A DNA stretch of 64,000 bases from Scheffersomyces stipitis CBS 6054 (taxonomy: Eukaryota > Ascomycota > Pichiomycetes > Serinales > Debaryomycetaceae), in NCBI RefSeq assembly GCF_000209165.1, contig NC_009045.1, positions 62,001 to 126,000 of the forward strand, in the 5' to 3' direction. Each line of letters starts with the position of its first letter. Positions within the stretch are counted from its first letter, which is position 1. A model generated the notes under the pieces. It worked only from the letters and a program-made list of their open reading frames with translations. It searched no databases and was not told where the DNA came from. Of the stretch, positions 19,101 through 27,860 are shown one piece after another. Both the position numbers and the translations under genes were made by a program.

Positions 19101-20104
19101 AACCTACTACAACCGTTATCAATTATGTTACTGCTATCGCTGATTCTGGTTCCAGTGGATCCAGCGGTTCTGGATCTGTTGGTTCTGGATCTAGTGGTTC
19201 TGGATCTAGTGGTTCTGGATCTGGTGGATCCTGGTGGGGAAGTTTGGATGAATGCTACGACGATGCCGAAGATGAAGATGATGAAACTTGCGACCCAAGT
19301 TGCCCATGCCCGGAAGAAGAAGAAGAAGTCACTACAATCTATGGTACAGTCACTAAGGTATCTGCTGGCGTTACTCAAGCAGTTGCCGAAGCTGTCACTA
19401 CCAAGGTTGTTACCAAGGCTGCCCAAGTTACCAAGTCTATTGAAGCAGTTACCACAGTGGCCGAAGTTCACACCTCAACAATAACATCTATTTATACCAG
19501 CAAGGGTCAAACCTACGTTACAACAGTTATTTCTAAGGAAACTAGCATCGTCACATACTGCGTCGAAGAAGAAGATGTCGAGACTATCGAAGACGGTGAA
19601 ACCAAAGTAATCACCACAGCCAAGACCATAGCTAAGACTACCGCTAAGACTGCAGCTACCACAGAATCATTAGATTCAGAAGAGACGGATTGCATTGACG
19701 AAGATTGGGAAACGTCTACTGACATTCTCACCTCCTCAGAAACTTCTGCTGATGAATCATCTGAGGTCGCCACCCCAACCAACGAATCTTCTTCTGAGGA
19801 TGCCATCCCAACTGTTGAGTCTTCTGCCACCCATTCAGTGACTGAAACCAACACAGAAACCACTCTCCCAACTGTTTCGCAAGGTTCTTCTAGCCCCTCC
19901 TCAACTTTGATTACTACCACCCTGTCTAGTGCCTCGAATTCAACCTTCTTGGATAGCTTGTTCGAAAGAGCTGTTAGAGAAGCCACTGATTCTGAAAGTT
20001 CTTATGTTCCTGAAGCTACACAAGTTAATGGTGGCATCAGAAGCTTAGCTCCTACCGGAGTTATTTTGATGTTGGCCACTGTGTTGGCTACCATTGTCTT
20101 GTAA
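16187..20104 (+). CDS. GPI-anchored cell-wall/adhesin-like repeat protein
   Basis: The 1305-residue wall protein opens with a signal peptide (about 1-19) and a Lys-Arg at 31-32. About nine FxxLLGL-type hydrophobic modules on Ser-rich linkers fill roughly 33-400. A tandem array of 43- and 46-residue units spans about 454-769, each with one Cys in an EDDCSDE context. Thr/Val beta-rich stretches then alternate with acidic Cys-containing patches. A Gly-Ser linker (about 987-1015), a Cys-rich CDPSCPCP, a Ser/Thr stalk and a C-terminal hydrophobic GPI signal (ending VLATIVL) follow. The layout is that of yeast adhesins or GPI wall proteins. I do not recognise a named N-terminal adhesin domain. It probably shares ancestry with the gene before it. 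Confidence 0.92.
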   Translation: MRITTVLNTIVLASAVVSADGKPNNNVINQKRGFFDSLLSGLTGSSSSPAAAAPISASVQADTPVADANADAVVAAPAAAPAAAAPVAAAPQSVPILASSPVTAATVAAAEANTLINTLADAATSSSGESKFFDLFGVDSSSSLYNSSSSESSSSSTSSSSTLLTTTTPGTTTTSTGIDNLDGLFGSSNPTRSSQAINTLLPTSSPIQSTTSTAKGLFALLGLGNAATKSSEELSSSTGVSSSTVSSSSSSEDIFELLGLSESVSSSSESSSSASSADLFGLLGLEDSSDDSSSSVVSPSASSSIAAVTTTNRFAALFGLGGSSSSSSAVIALPTTSSAKLLVASSTVSSVSSNSPTPNALARLFGLGTPSSSESSSSSASASDIFDFLNNDNTVNTSSTSAGKLGFAAVAAVSDSDSLEDCTDDDTPTTSYSIPDLSDITDISLSTDFTDLVSSDEDDCSDEISNTVVPTSYSIPDISDITGDATSGPASTDIAASSDEDDCSDEISNTVVPTSYSIPDISDITGDATSGPASTDIAASSDEDDCSDEISNSVVPTSYSIPDISDITSGVTSGPSSVASSDDAISSDEDDCSDEISNSVDPTSYSIPDISDITSGVTSDPSSVASSDVAISSDEDDCSDEISNSVDPTSYSIPDISDITSGVTSDPSSVASSDVAISSDEDDCSDEISNSVDPTSYSIPDISDITSGVTSDPSSVASSDVAISSDEDDCSDEISNSVDPTSYSIPDISDITSGVTSDPSSVASSDVAISSDEEDCSDEISQSVDPTSFSIPDLSSEVTDPISFTESSDDDDETDCSEETKPPIVSTEVTTVTTTSHVTIVTGGSTIVSVITNKVTSTVEEDDDDEYDCESTVTEVVTNVISNNGVVTTITNIVTRTTIVPGDGDYATTITDDDDYETVEVDCDETVYETHYRTTTVVNNGVAQTTVITVTNTYTYENEETGWSEEEEDCDEPTTTVINYVTAIADSGSSGSSGSGSVGSGSSGSGSSGSGSGGSWWGSLDECYDDAEDEDDETCDPSCPCPEEEEEVTTIYGTVTKVSAGVTQAVAEAVTTKVVTKAAQVTKSIEAVTTVAEVHTSTITSIYTSKGQTYVTTVISKETSIVTYCVEEEDVETIEDGETKVITTAKTIAKTTAKTAATTESLDSEETDCIDEDWETSTDILTSSETSADESSEVATPTNESSSEDAIPTVESSATHSVTETNTETTLPTVSQGSSSPSSTLITTTLSSASNSTFLDSLFERAVREATDSESSYVPEATQVNGGIRSLAPTGVILMLATVLATIVL
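17546..18493 (+). repeat. Tandem coding repeat, seven units of 129 or 138 bp plus a decayed eighth
   Basis: Units start at 17546, 17675 (129 bp each, encoding 43 residues), then 17804, 17942, 18080, 18218 and 18356 (138 bp each, 46 residues). A diverged eighth begins at 18494. Each encodes SSDEDDCSDEISN, then PTSYSIPDISDIT and a Ser/Thr-rich spacer. Units 1 and 2 encode identical peptides, and units 4-7 are nearly identical even at DNA level. This points to recent unequal exchange, and copy number probably varies between strains. Confidence 0.95.
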
Positions 20105-20733
20105 GGTAACAGTAAAAGTTGCTGGACAATTATTTTGAACCAGGGCCGTATTTTTAAAAAGTTCTTCCTTCGATGAAGAAAGGATTCACAGTACAATATA
20201 TGAAAATGCATAAGTGCTTGCACTTCCCAACAGCCTAGAGAATGGAAAACTCCTCTTTGATGCCATGAAACCATGAAACCAAAAAGATTGATTTACGACT
20301 TGTTCTTCTTTGTTTGTTCCCAAAAGGACTTAATTTTTTGTTTTTTTAGATACGTTATACCTTTCAAAAGATTAATATATATTTATTAGTAAGATAACAT
20401 TACCGTAAGAGAAGATAAACATGGTAGCAAAGAAGAATATGTCCGAGGGTGTAACACAAGATTATAGGTTCTGGTTGCAAGAATGTCGCGTTTAAGAGGG
20501 TTGAATGCGACATTCACTTAACCTGACTATCCCGCGACATGATAGTTCTCAACTTATGGGGAACAGAGCCTACATACAACCCTTAATATGACTACAAAAT
20601 CATTTGTGATCTTCTTCTTTTCAAGCAAATCACTTTTAAAACGCAATTGATTTAATATATAACTTCAAATTGACGACATCAATATCAACAGTACCATAAT
20701 AGTTCCATTTCAACAACCAGCAGCACATCAAAA
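20105..20733. promoter_or_regulatory. Promoter of TUL1 with a 9-bp inverted repeat
   Basis: GAATGTCGC at 20481-20489 and GCGACATTC at 20507-20515 form a perfect inverted repeat with a 17-bp gap. GCGACAT recurs at 20534-20540. A TATATAA box lies at 20656-20662, 72 bp before the TUL1 start codon. No gene is present. Confidence 0.5.
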
Positions 20734-23145
20734 ATGGAGGTAGATCGACAGACATTGCTATATTTCATCATTATGCTCATATTTATTACACTTCCCAGTG
20801 GCAATGACCAGCCGCATTCCACACGGGAAAAGGAGACCTTGATCACATATCAGAAACACCTTCGACTGGAGCAAGAAGAATTAGCTAATAGCACCTACAC
20901 TTCGGGTTACGGGAATGTCACGGGATTTCATTTATCCTACCAGGACCTTGTAGATGGTCACAATGAGACAGAATGGCCCTTACATCGATTCAATGATAAA
21001 CATCATTGGCGAGAAGACGAAAAGTTCTCGCTCTTACCGAATTCCGTGAGCGACGTAATTAAGCTGTTTTGGGCTCAAGAACCAGTGCTAAGCGAGCGTG
21101 ACGACAAGGCCTATTTGCTTAATATTTCAGGACAGGCATTTGGAGAGTTCAAGATACATTCCGTTTCCGACTTGAAAAGATACAACTTCACTCTTCCTGA
21201 TTATCTCCAGAAGTACTATGATTCGTACGACCCTAATCAGAATGCTCCCGAGGATGGAGAGCAAGAATCTCCCCTTCCTCCAGACCCGATGATACTGAAG
21301 CCAATTCAGAAAACAGGGAATATGACCAAATCATCCGGAAAAATTTCCTTGCAAATAAGTGCATACGACTACAATTATCGAAACGCGGAGCTTTCGAAGT
21401 TTATCTTCAACGAAACTACAGACAGAATAAACGACACAGTAGTGGCGAGAGTGGCGATGAGCTTGAAAGACTACGACGAGATAGAATCTCACGACTTAGA
21501 GACTAGAGGAGTGTATTTCCAAGAAACTGGGGCATTGGTAACGATAACGAGATCAGCAAAGTTCTTGGGTACTCATGGATTGAGCCACATGACTTTGAAT
21601 GAGAAAAATTTCAATCGCGCAAAGGTACTATTGGGCCAGTACTTGAACTTTACTGACAACGAACGAGACTTGAACCTTGACAACATGAATAACAACATCT
21701 TAAGAAGTAGAGACAGCTGTGAGATGATTTCGTACTTCCAATTTGAAAAGACGGATTACACTAAACAAGAGCTTCAAAACATAGACGAAGAGTTGATTGC
21801 TCCAAGCGGTAGTCCCATCCCTAAAGACTTACCCGGTCTCAAAATCAAGGAATTCTTGTTGTATTCGCCTGACTGTGGATTGCTCTTTCAATCGAAGCCA
21901 GGGATAGAATTCATAGGTTTAAAGTCTGAAATTTACAACATTAGATTTCGACACGTATTAATTGGGCTCATGCTTTTGATAATTATCCAATTGATATTGT
22001 TCTTGAGACAGATTAAGGAAACAAGAACTCCTGGCCAATTGTCCACCATAGCAACAAACACATTATATATGATCGGTTTTCAAGATGCCTTGGTTGTGTT
22101 TCTGTTGATTTTGTTTTCATCGTTCTCGGAGGACTTATACCTTATTCTTGCCTGTGTTGCTGTTTTGGCATTTGTAATGAGTGGGATATTCGAAATGAGA
22201 TTTATAGTGAATGTAATGAGTACTCAGGTCAATGAGAGAGGAACCACATGGTGGCAAATATTGAGGGGAGGGACGGCTGAAACTACAATAACTGATCCTA
22301 CTCCTGAACCTCAATCTACTGAAAACACAAACGAACCTTTACTTCCTACAACGAATCCTCCAGCAAATGCCCCTACCACAGCAGCAACAACCACTAATAC
22401 AACTCCAGGAATGGAAGAGTCCAATATATGGAATAAAATATTTGGGCTTGGTGGATTTTTAACGATCGCATTCACATTTTTGATCTGGAATTCCACATTA
22501 TGGAGAGCAAGCTACAGAAAGATATTTGAATATGTTGGGTTGATTCTCGTGAACTCATTCTGGATTCCTCAGTTCTTGCGGAATACACTTAAAAATCGTA
22601 GAAAATCATTTTCGTGGGAGTTTGTCTTAGGCACCAGTCTTGTTAGGTTGGTACCTGTGATCTATATATGTCTTGAGGACAATATTGGCAGACACCGTTA
22701 CGACCCAGTTTTGGTTTCAGTGCTAACCAGTTGGCTTTCATTCCAAATTTTATTGTTGGTGCTACAGCTGTACATGGGACCTCGGTTCTGGGTCAATGAA
22801 AAGTGGCTTCCAAAGGCTTACGATTATCAGAAGATTTTGCATATTAAAGATCTCGAACATAATTTTTCAAGTGAGCTATTAGCAAATATTAAACCTAATG
22901 AAGGTGGAAACGAAGAGCAGGACAAGGGAATAATCGAGTGCAAGTGCACTTGCCCAATTTGTATGACCGACATCAGCTTGCCGATTTTGACTAAAGATGG
23001 CGACGAAAGCAGACGTAGGAAAATCAACAACAAGTTGTATATGATTACGCCTTGCTACCATATTTTTCATTCCGAGTGTCTTGAGAGCTGGATGAAATAC
23101 AAGTTGCAGTGTCCCGTTTGTAGAGAGAGTCTTCCACCAATATGA
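20734..23145 (+). CDS. TUL1: Golgi Dsc-complex RING ubiquitin ligase
   Basis: This is an 803-residue polytopic membrane protein. An N-terminal signal/anchor is followed by a long lumenal region with many N-glycosylation sequons (to about residue 405). About seven membrane segments follow, interrupted by a Thr/Pro-rich loop near 515-555. A C-terminal RING-H2 finger ends the protein (CTCPIC, MITPCYHIFHSEC, CPVC). This is the layout of yeast TUL1 and fission-yeast Dsc1. TUL1 ubiquitinates misrouted or orphan membrane proteins at Golgi, endosome and vacuole. In fission yeast the Dsc complex is needed to cleave the SREBP Sre1. The next gene here is an SREBP-type factor. Confidence 0.96.
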   Translation: MEVDRQTLLYFIIMLIFITLPSGNDQPHSTREKETLITYQKHLRLEQEELANSTYTSGYGNVTGFHLSYQDLVDGHNETEWPLHRFNDKHHWREDEKFSLLPNSVSDVIKLFWAQEPVLSERDDKAYLLNISGQAFGEFKIHSVSDLKRYNFTLPDYLQKYYDSYDPNQNAPEDGEQESPLPPDPMILKPIQKTGNMTKSSGKISLQISAYDYNYRNAELSKFIFNETTDRINDTVVARVAMSLKDYDEIESHDLETRGVYFQETGALVTITRSAKFLGTHGLSHMTLNEKNFNRAKVLLGQYLNFTDNERDLNLDNMNNNILRSRDSCEMISYFQFEKTDYTKQELQNIDEELIAPSGSPIPKDLPGLKIKEFLLYSPDCGLLFQSKPGIEFIGLKSEIYNIRFRHVLIGLMLLIIIQLILFLRQIKETRTPGQLSTIATNTLYMIGFQDALVVFLLILFSSFSEDLYLILACVAVLAFVMSGIFEMRFIVNVMSTQVNERGTTWWQILRGGTAETTITDPTPEPQSTENTNEPLLPTTNPPANAPTTAATTTNTTPGMEESNIWNKIFGLGGFLTIAFTFLIWNSTLWRASYRKIFEYVGLILVNSFWIPQFLRNTLKNRRKSFSWEFVLGTSLVRLVPVIYICLEDNIGRHRYDPVLVSVLTSWLSFQILLLVLQLYMGPRFWVNEKWLPKAYDYQKILHIKDLEHNFSSELLANIKPNEGGNEEQDKGIIECKCTCPICMTDISLPILTKDGDESRRRKINNKLYMITPCYHIFHSECLESWMKYKLQCPVCRESLPPI

Positions 23146-25136
23146 TGGTAGATTTTTGATAGATCTAGAGCAATACTTGCATTCACATATATTTCGATAC
23201 ATACTAATATCTACGCTACACTTGATGCCATCTACAAGTAGACGAGGAAGACATCACTGAAAAAATCGCAACACCAGCTGAAACGATGGCTTGATTATTC
23301 TACGAGATCTTGGTGGATCAGGGTTCAAGATCGACGGATCAGGGCTGCTGGATATTAGGCAATTTGTTCTCCCGTTACGGAAATGTGCTGGCTGGCGATA
23401 ACCAGCACTGAAATTTGTTTTTAATCATGAGCACGTAGTGCAGTTGATAAGCTTAGAGGGCAATCGAGATCCATTCAGGTGACAATAAGATGGAGATAAG
23501 CTGTACATGAAAATCAGGTCAAAAAACGTCGCTCGAGGTAGCGCGATGTATTGAGCCACATGGCTTAAAAAGGCGGGAATGTAGAGAGACCGAGAATAGT
23601 CTGAGACAGCCAGAAAAGATGGAGAGATATAGGCGAGCTTAGAATATCAAGAGAATATAGTGTAAGGTAAACCGAGGTATTAATTGTAGACTAGAGAAGA
23701 CTAACGTAGAAAGAGACAGTGAGAACCGGATGTACCTAGATTGGCCATAGGAGATAAATTGCAGACTTCTGAGCAACAGATTCGTTTGTGTCGGGCCTAC
23801 AGTTTCGGAGATATTATGATAGCCTAACTGATATTTGACAGTAATCTGAACTAGTCGGGGAGTTACGGCAACGGGGCTCACATGTACCGAGGAGGATGCG
23901 ACCAGATAGGAGAATGCAACGAGAATGCGACCAGAGTACGACATCAGAAAGGATGTGATGAGATGAGATGAGAATAGTCCAGGGACAGAAACAGAGGACA
24001 GAATCAGACCAGATCTGGAGAATCGAAAATAGCGCCAGATACTAAACTGGAGACAATAGAGCATACGATGATATACGGCTACTAGCGGTGTTCTTATAGC
24101 GAAGGTTCGGGTTCGAGTTTTCTAGTAAAACGCTCCTCCATTAAAGAAGGAACCTTCAAGTACAGGACAGAGGGAACTAAGAAGCAAATTAGTAAGTGTC
24201 AAAGTCAAAGTTGTTAATGCCTAGCTAGGAATTATTGGCAGAGCCCGCCAGGTGGACCCGGCAAACGGATGGGAGAATGTGCAACCTCAGTCATGCCGAT
24301 AATATTATTAAGGTTGGTGATGATATTTTCGAGCCTCCGGCCAGTGCACACTCTATCTACTTGGACGGAACCATTCTGGTTCGCTTCAGTATCGAACGGA
24401 ATGCGTGCAGAAGTGAGGCAGGCTCTTGGCAGGCTCCAGCATCCGAAAGCCTGACTGGAAAGCCAACAGCAAACTCACCGTCAGCGACTACCGAACAGAC
24501 TAAATTGACCCAGAACAAGACTGACAGAAACGGTGCAGCACTATAAACTCTGGATCAGCTGACTTGCATGTCTGGTAATGTTCGTGACATCTGGGTGCTG
24601 GAGCTACGGGGGAGATTGGCCATATCTCCACTCCTAGTTGGTTTGGGAATGCCTGCACAGGGAAAATGACCTGATTTTTCGGAACCCTCCATTTGTGCCG
24701 GTTCCTGGCGGAGCACACACTTTTCACTATTGGCACCATTGTATAATAACTGACTTGGTATTAAAATTAATATATTAAGCCTATCGTCTTAGAAAAAGAC
24801 TTCATTGACATCTGCATCTGTCGAGAGAGAGATTTTTTTTCGTAGTTGTCTTTTTTTGCTGCTCCGAACTCAACGATTGGGCCGTTTGTAATAAATCTAT
24901 ATACCTCCTTATACCACTGTTAATTTGGGCACGAGCAGATATTGATATCCGCAACAGATTCATCGTCCATACTGATACCTTTTCACCAGATCACTTATCA
25001 CCATAGCACCTGAGCCTTAGTCGTATTTTGACTCTGTAAATTGTTTCGCCTGTTAGTCCACGCCTCATTCCAACCAACGACCATACGTAAGTCAGAACCG
25101 TCTACTCCTCAAAGTTCAAGCAACATATCTTCCACA
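23146..25136. promoter_or_regulatory. 2-kb intergenic region upstream of the SREBP-type gene
   Basis: From about 23500 to 24060 the plus strand is purine-rich, with short imperfect repeats (GATGCGACCAGA and GAATGCGACCAGAG near 23893-23935; GATGAGATGAGATGAG near 23955). From about 24235 to 24700 the GC content is clearly higher than its surroundings. A 103-codon stop-free frame there has no ATG and no recognisable protein. The last 350 bp before the gene have T runs and a TATAC-rich stretch. Confidence 0.4.
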
Positions 25137-27860
25137 ATGACCGATTTCGACACAACTAGCTACTTCAACTTCGATACTGCCGATGACTTCTTGTACAGCG
25201 TCTCAGGCACGCTTGGAGGCGGCAACAACAACATGAATAACATCAGCCACAATATTAGTAACCTTAATGGCGATGTCAATAACAATATTAACGTCAACGA
25301 TATACAGATGAATCCCACGTTTTCTCCGATTTCATCAGGCGACGAGTCGTTCAAGTACAATAACAACTCCGACGCGAATCTGATCGAATGGAATGAGAAT
25401 ACAAACTCAGGCTTTGGCGGCCCCATCAATCAGGACTATCTGAACTCCATCGTCGCCAATAACAGTGCCATCACCACCGACAGCAATAGTAGTACCAACA
25501 CCATAACGCTAAATGACAATGAGGTATTCAACGATATCCTCCAGAAAAGTGACGAGTTCCAGACAAGCTCTGTTTCAACTACGTCGTACTCGCAAGGGGG
25601 CATAACTCCTGAGAGCCATCCTGCAATGAGCTCAACCCACACTTCGCCAGACGCTCCGCAAGTAAAGAAGGAAGCTCCATCGATGAACTTAAAGATGCAA
25701 AACGACGACGAGGACGAAGATGAAGACGACGAAGACGACAACGAGAGCGCTTCTGGAAGCGGTTCCAAGCGTCACGCTTCTTCCAACAAGAAACGCAACA
25801 AAGTCACTAAGCCAAGGGCCAAAGACAAGACTTCGCACAATATGATTGAAAAGAAGTACAGAACGAATATAAATTCCAAGATTTTGGCGCTTAGAGACGC
25901 CGTGCCTTCTTTGAGAATCGCAGCTGGAGGTAAGGACGTGTCCATCAACGACTTGGAAGGATTGACTCCAGCCTCCAAATTGAACAAAGCCAGTGTCTTA
26001 ACCAAAGCTACTGAGTATATTAAGCATTTGGAAAACAAGAACGAAATATTGAAGCTGCAGAACTTGCAGTTGCAGCGGTTAATCCAGGAAGCCAATCTTC
26101 GTCCTCCTGTCCAGCAATACCAGCCTCCTCCTCAACAACAGCAAGGATTTGGCTTCTTCCCTCCAGGAAACGAACGAAGATATACGGCTGTTCCAATCAA
26201 CCAGAGCTACAGTAATGAAAATGTGGACTTTATGTACAACCAACAGCAATACAACCAGATTCAGCAACAACAAGCGCAACAACAGGAACAACAAGCGCAA
26301 CAACAATCACAGCAACAACAGCAGCAACAACAACAACAACCAGCGAACAAGTTCTTATTTGGTGGTATGGCTGCAGTGATGGGAACGTCACTTTTCGCCG
26401 GTGGGGGTACTAATGACTTCAAGAGTTTGGGTGCCTTGCCGTTCGCACATTTGCTTCCATACGCAGTTACTCATCCTTCGCCGCTTGCCTTACAAATTTG
26501 GGGCTTGCTCAAGTTCTTGTTGGTAGTGGGAAGCTTGGCTACCTTAATAATACCTAAAATCAGAGAATACATGGACGACAAGGACAAGAAAGTGAAACAA
26601 CAACAAACTGAAGATGGCGTATGGAAGACTTGGCTCTTGGTTACTTTGGGTTTCCGTATGCCTACCACTTTGAACAAGAGGAGAAAGGAAGAAATCTTAC
26701 TGACAGTAATAGGCAGATCTGTGATCCGCGGAGCGTGGTCTAAATTATTCGAGGACTACTTAGTGTTATCTGCCAGTGAAGCCACATTTGAAAACTGTTT
26801 CTTGAATTTGTTGATCGGAAAGCTATTGATTTCTAAGTATCCGATCCTCGAAAAGGTTTTCAACCGCAACATGTGTATAAAGGGGTCCTTGATCTTGAAC
26901 TTAGACTATAAAGGTGACAATGAGTCATTGAAGAAGTTGAATACTTTAATAGGAAAGATTGATGGCTTGTCATTGCTAGGCTCTGAATCATTAATTGCTA
27001 GATTATCCAATTTGGTTGAACAAAATACCATTAACAATGGAGTTATAGACGGCCAGAATCTTGTGAAGTATGCCGAATTGTACCAAGATAATGCCGGAGA
27101 CTTCTACGGTATTGTTGTGAACTGGAGATTGTTGGAGATCATCCACCAGTTGGTTTTGAGCTACTTAACAAACCTCAATGATGACCAGTCGGAAATTTTC
27201 AAAGATTTAAAGATCATAGACAATTTGGTTGATAACCAAGACTCCAGAATTTACAATTACTTTACGTTGTTCAAAACTATTGTTAACTCAAACGATTCAG
27301 CAACTTTGTTGTTGTCGATGAGCAAGCAAGTTAAGAGGTATTTGCAAAATTTTAAATTCATTATTGAAGGACCAGAATTGACTGACCACGAATTGTACAA
27401 CACTTCTGATGAAGATGAAGATGAAACCGAAGAGAACGAGAGATCACTGAAGCCTATTGAAAGTACTGTTACGACTTTGAGATCGCAAAAATCATTGATA
27501 TCGTCCTTGGGCTTGGTCAACGAAGAGCAAGTGATTGTTCTTGCATCCAGTTTGACTTTATACTACTACAAGAATGAAGAACCTGAAAATGCTCTCAAGA
27601 TGTTGAATTACTTGAAGTTATCGTCAGATACTAATTTAACTATGTTAAGTTTTTCGTCCTTGATAACGTTGATCAACGAAGTTATCCCCGGTCCATTTGA
27701 AGACAATGATATTTTGGATAATTCAATTAGAATTGTAAGATCGTGGCTCAATGAAGCTAAATTCTTAGACCACAAGTTGAGATCCAAATTGAATGAAATT
27801 ATTGTTAACAAGGCTATGGTGCTAAACGGAATTGAAGGTAACGAATCCGAAGATGAATGA
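25137..27860 (+). CDS. Membrane-anchored SREBP-type bHLH transcription factor (CPH2/HMS1-like)
   Basis: The 907-residue factor has an Asn/Ser/Asp-rich activation-type N-terminus, then an acidic run near 187-205 and a basic patch. The bHLH begins HNMIEKKYRTNINSKI; Tyr241 takes the place of the Arg found in most bHLH proteins, the SREBP hallmark. The HLH loop is long (GGKDVSINDLEG). A Leu-rich helix (NEILKLQNLQLQRLIQEA), a poly-Gln region (about 325-402) and two hydrophobic segments (about 405-420 and 455-480) follow. The C-terminal domain is about 400 residues, as in fungal SREBPs. It resembles Candida CPH2 and yeast HMS1. Membrane anchoring suggests proteolytic release. The frame is open upstream, but the first ATG is 25137. 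Confidence 0.93.
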   Translation: MTDFDTTSYFNFDTADDFLYSVSGTLGGGNNNMNNISHNISNLNGDVNNNINVNDIQMNPTFSPISSGDESFKYNNNSDANLIEWNENTNSGFGGPINQDYLNSIVANNSAITTDSNSSTNTITLNDNEVFNDILQKSDEFQTSSVSTTSYSQGGITPESHPAMSSTHTSPDAPQVKKEAPSMNLKMQNDDEDEDEDDEDDNESASGSGSKRHASSNKKRNKVTKPRAKDKTSHNMIEKKYRTNINSKILALRDAVPSLRIAAGGKDVSINDLEGLTPASKLNKASVLTKATEYIKHLENKNEILKLQNLQLQRLIQEANLRPPVQQYQPPPQQQQGFGFFPPGNERRYTAVPINQSYSNENVDFMYNQQQYNQIQQQQAQQQEQQAQQQSQQQQQQQQQQPANKFLFGGMAAVMGTSLFAGGGTNDFKSLGALPFAHLLPYAVTHPSPLALQIWGLLKFLLVVGSLATLIIPKIREYMDDKDKKVKQQQTEDGVWKTWLLVTLGFRMPTTLNKRRKEEILLTVIGRSVIRGAWSKLFEDYLVLSASEATFENCFLNLLIGKLLISKYPILEKVFNRNMCIKGSLILNLDYKGDNESLKKLNTLIGKIDGLSLLGSESLIARLSNLVEQNTINNGVIDGQNLVKYAELYQDNAGDFYGIVVNWRLLEIIHQLVLSYLTNLNDDQSEIFKDLKIIDNLVDNQDSRIYNYFTLFKTIVNSNDSATLLLSMSKQVKRYLQNFKFIIEGPELTDHELYNTSDEDEDETEENERSLKPIESTVTTLRSQKSLISSLGLVNEEQVIVLASSLTLYYYKNEEPENALKMLNYLKLSSDTNLTMLSFSSLITLINEVIPGPFEDNDILDNSIRIVRSWLNEAKFLDHKLRSKLNEIIVNKAMVLNGIEGNESEDE
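26108..26341 (+). repeat. CAA/CAG-rich poly-glutamine coding tract
   Basis: Inside the bHLH gene, glutamine codons (mostly CAA with scattered CAG) dominate between the leucine helix and the first hydrophobic segment. The longest pure run lies near 26308-26340. Such tracts vary in length between strains and often tune activation strength. Confidence 0.8.

Noticed and set aside
23320..23345. GGGTTCAAGATC as a tRNA B box
   Set aside because: The flanking bases do not form a T stem, and no A box lies at the right distance.
23639..24064. 141-codon minus-strand frame in the TUL1/SREBP gap
   Set aside because: Leu/Ser/Phe-rich translation of a purine-rich strand; no domain, odd codon use.
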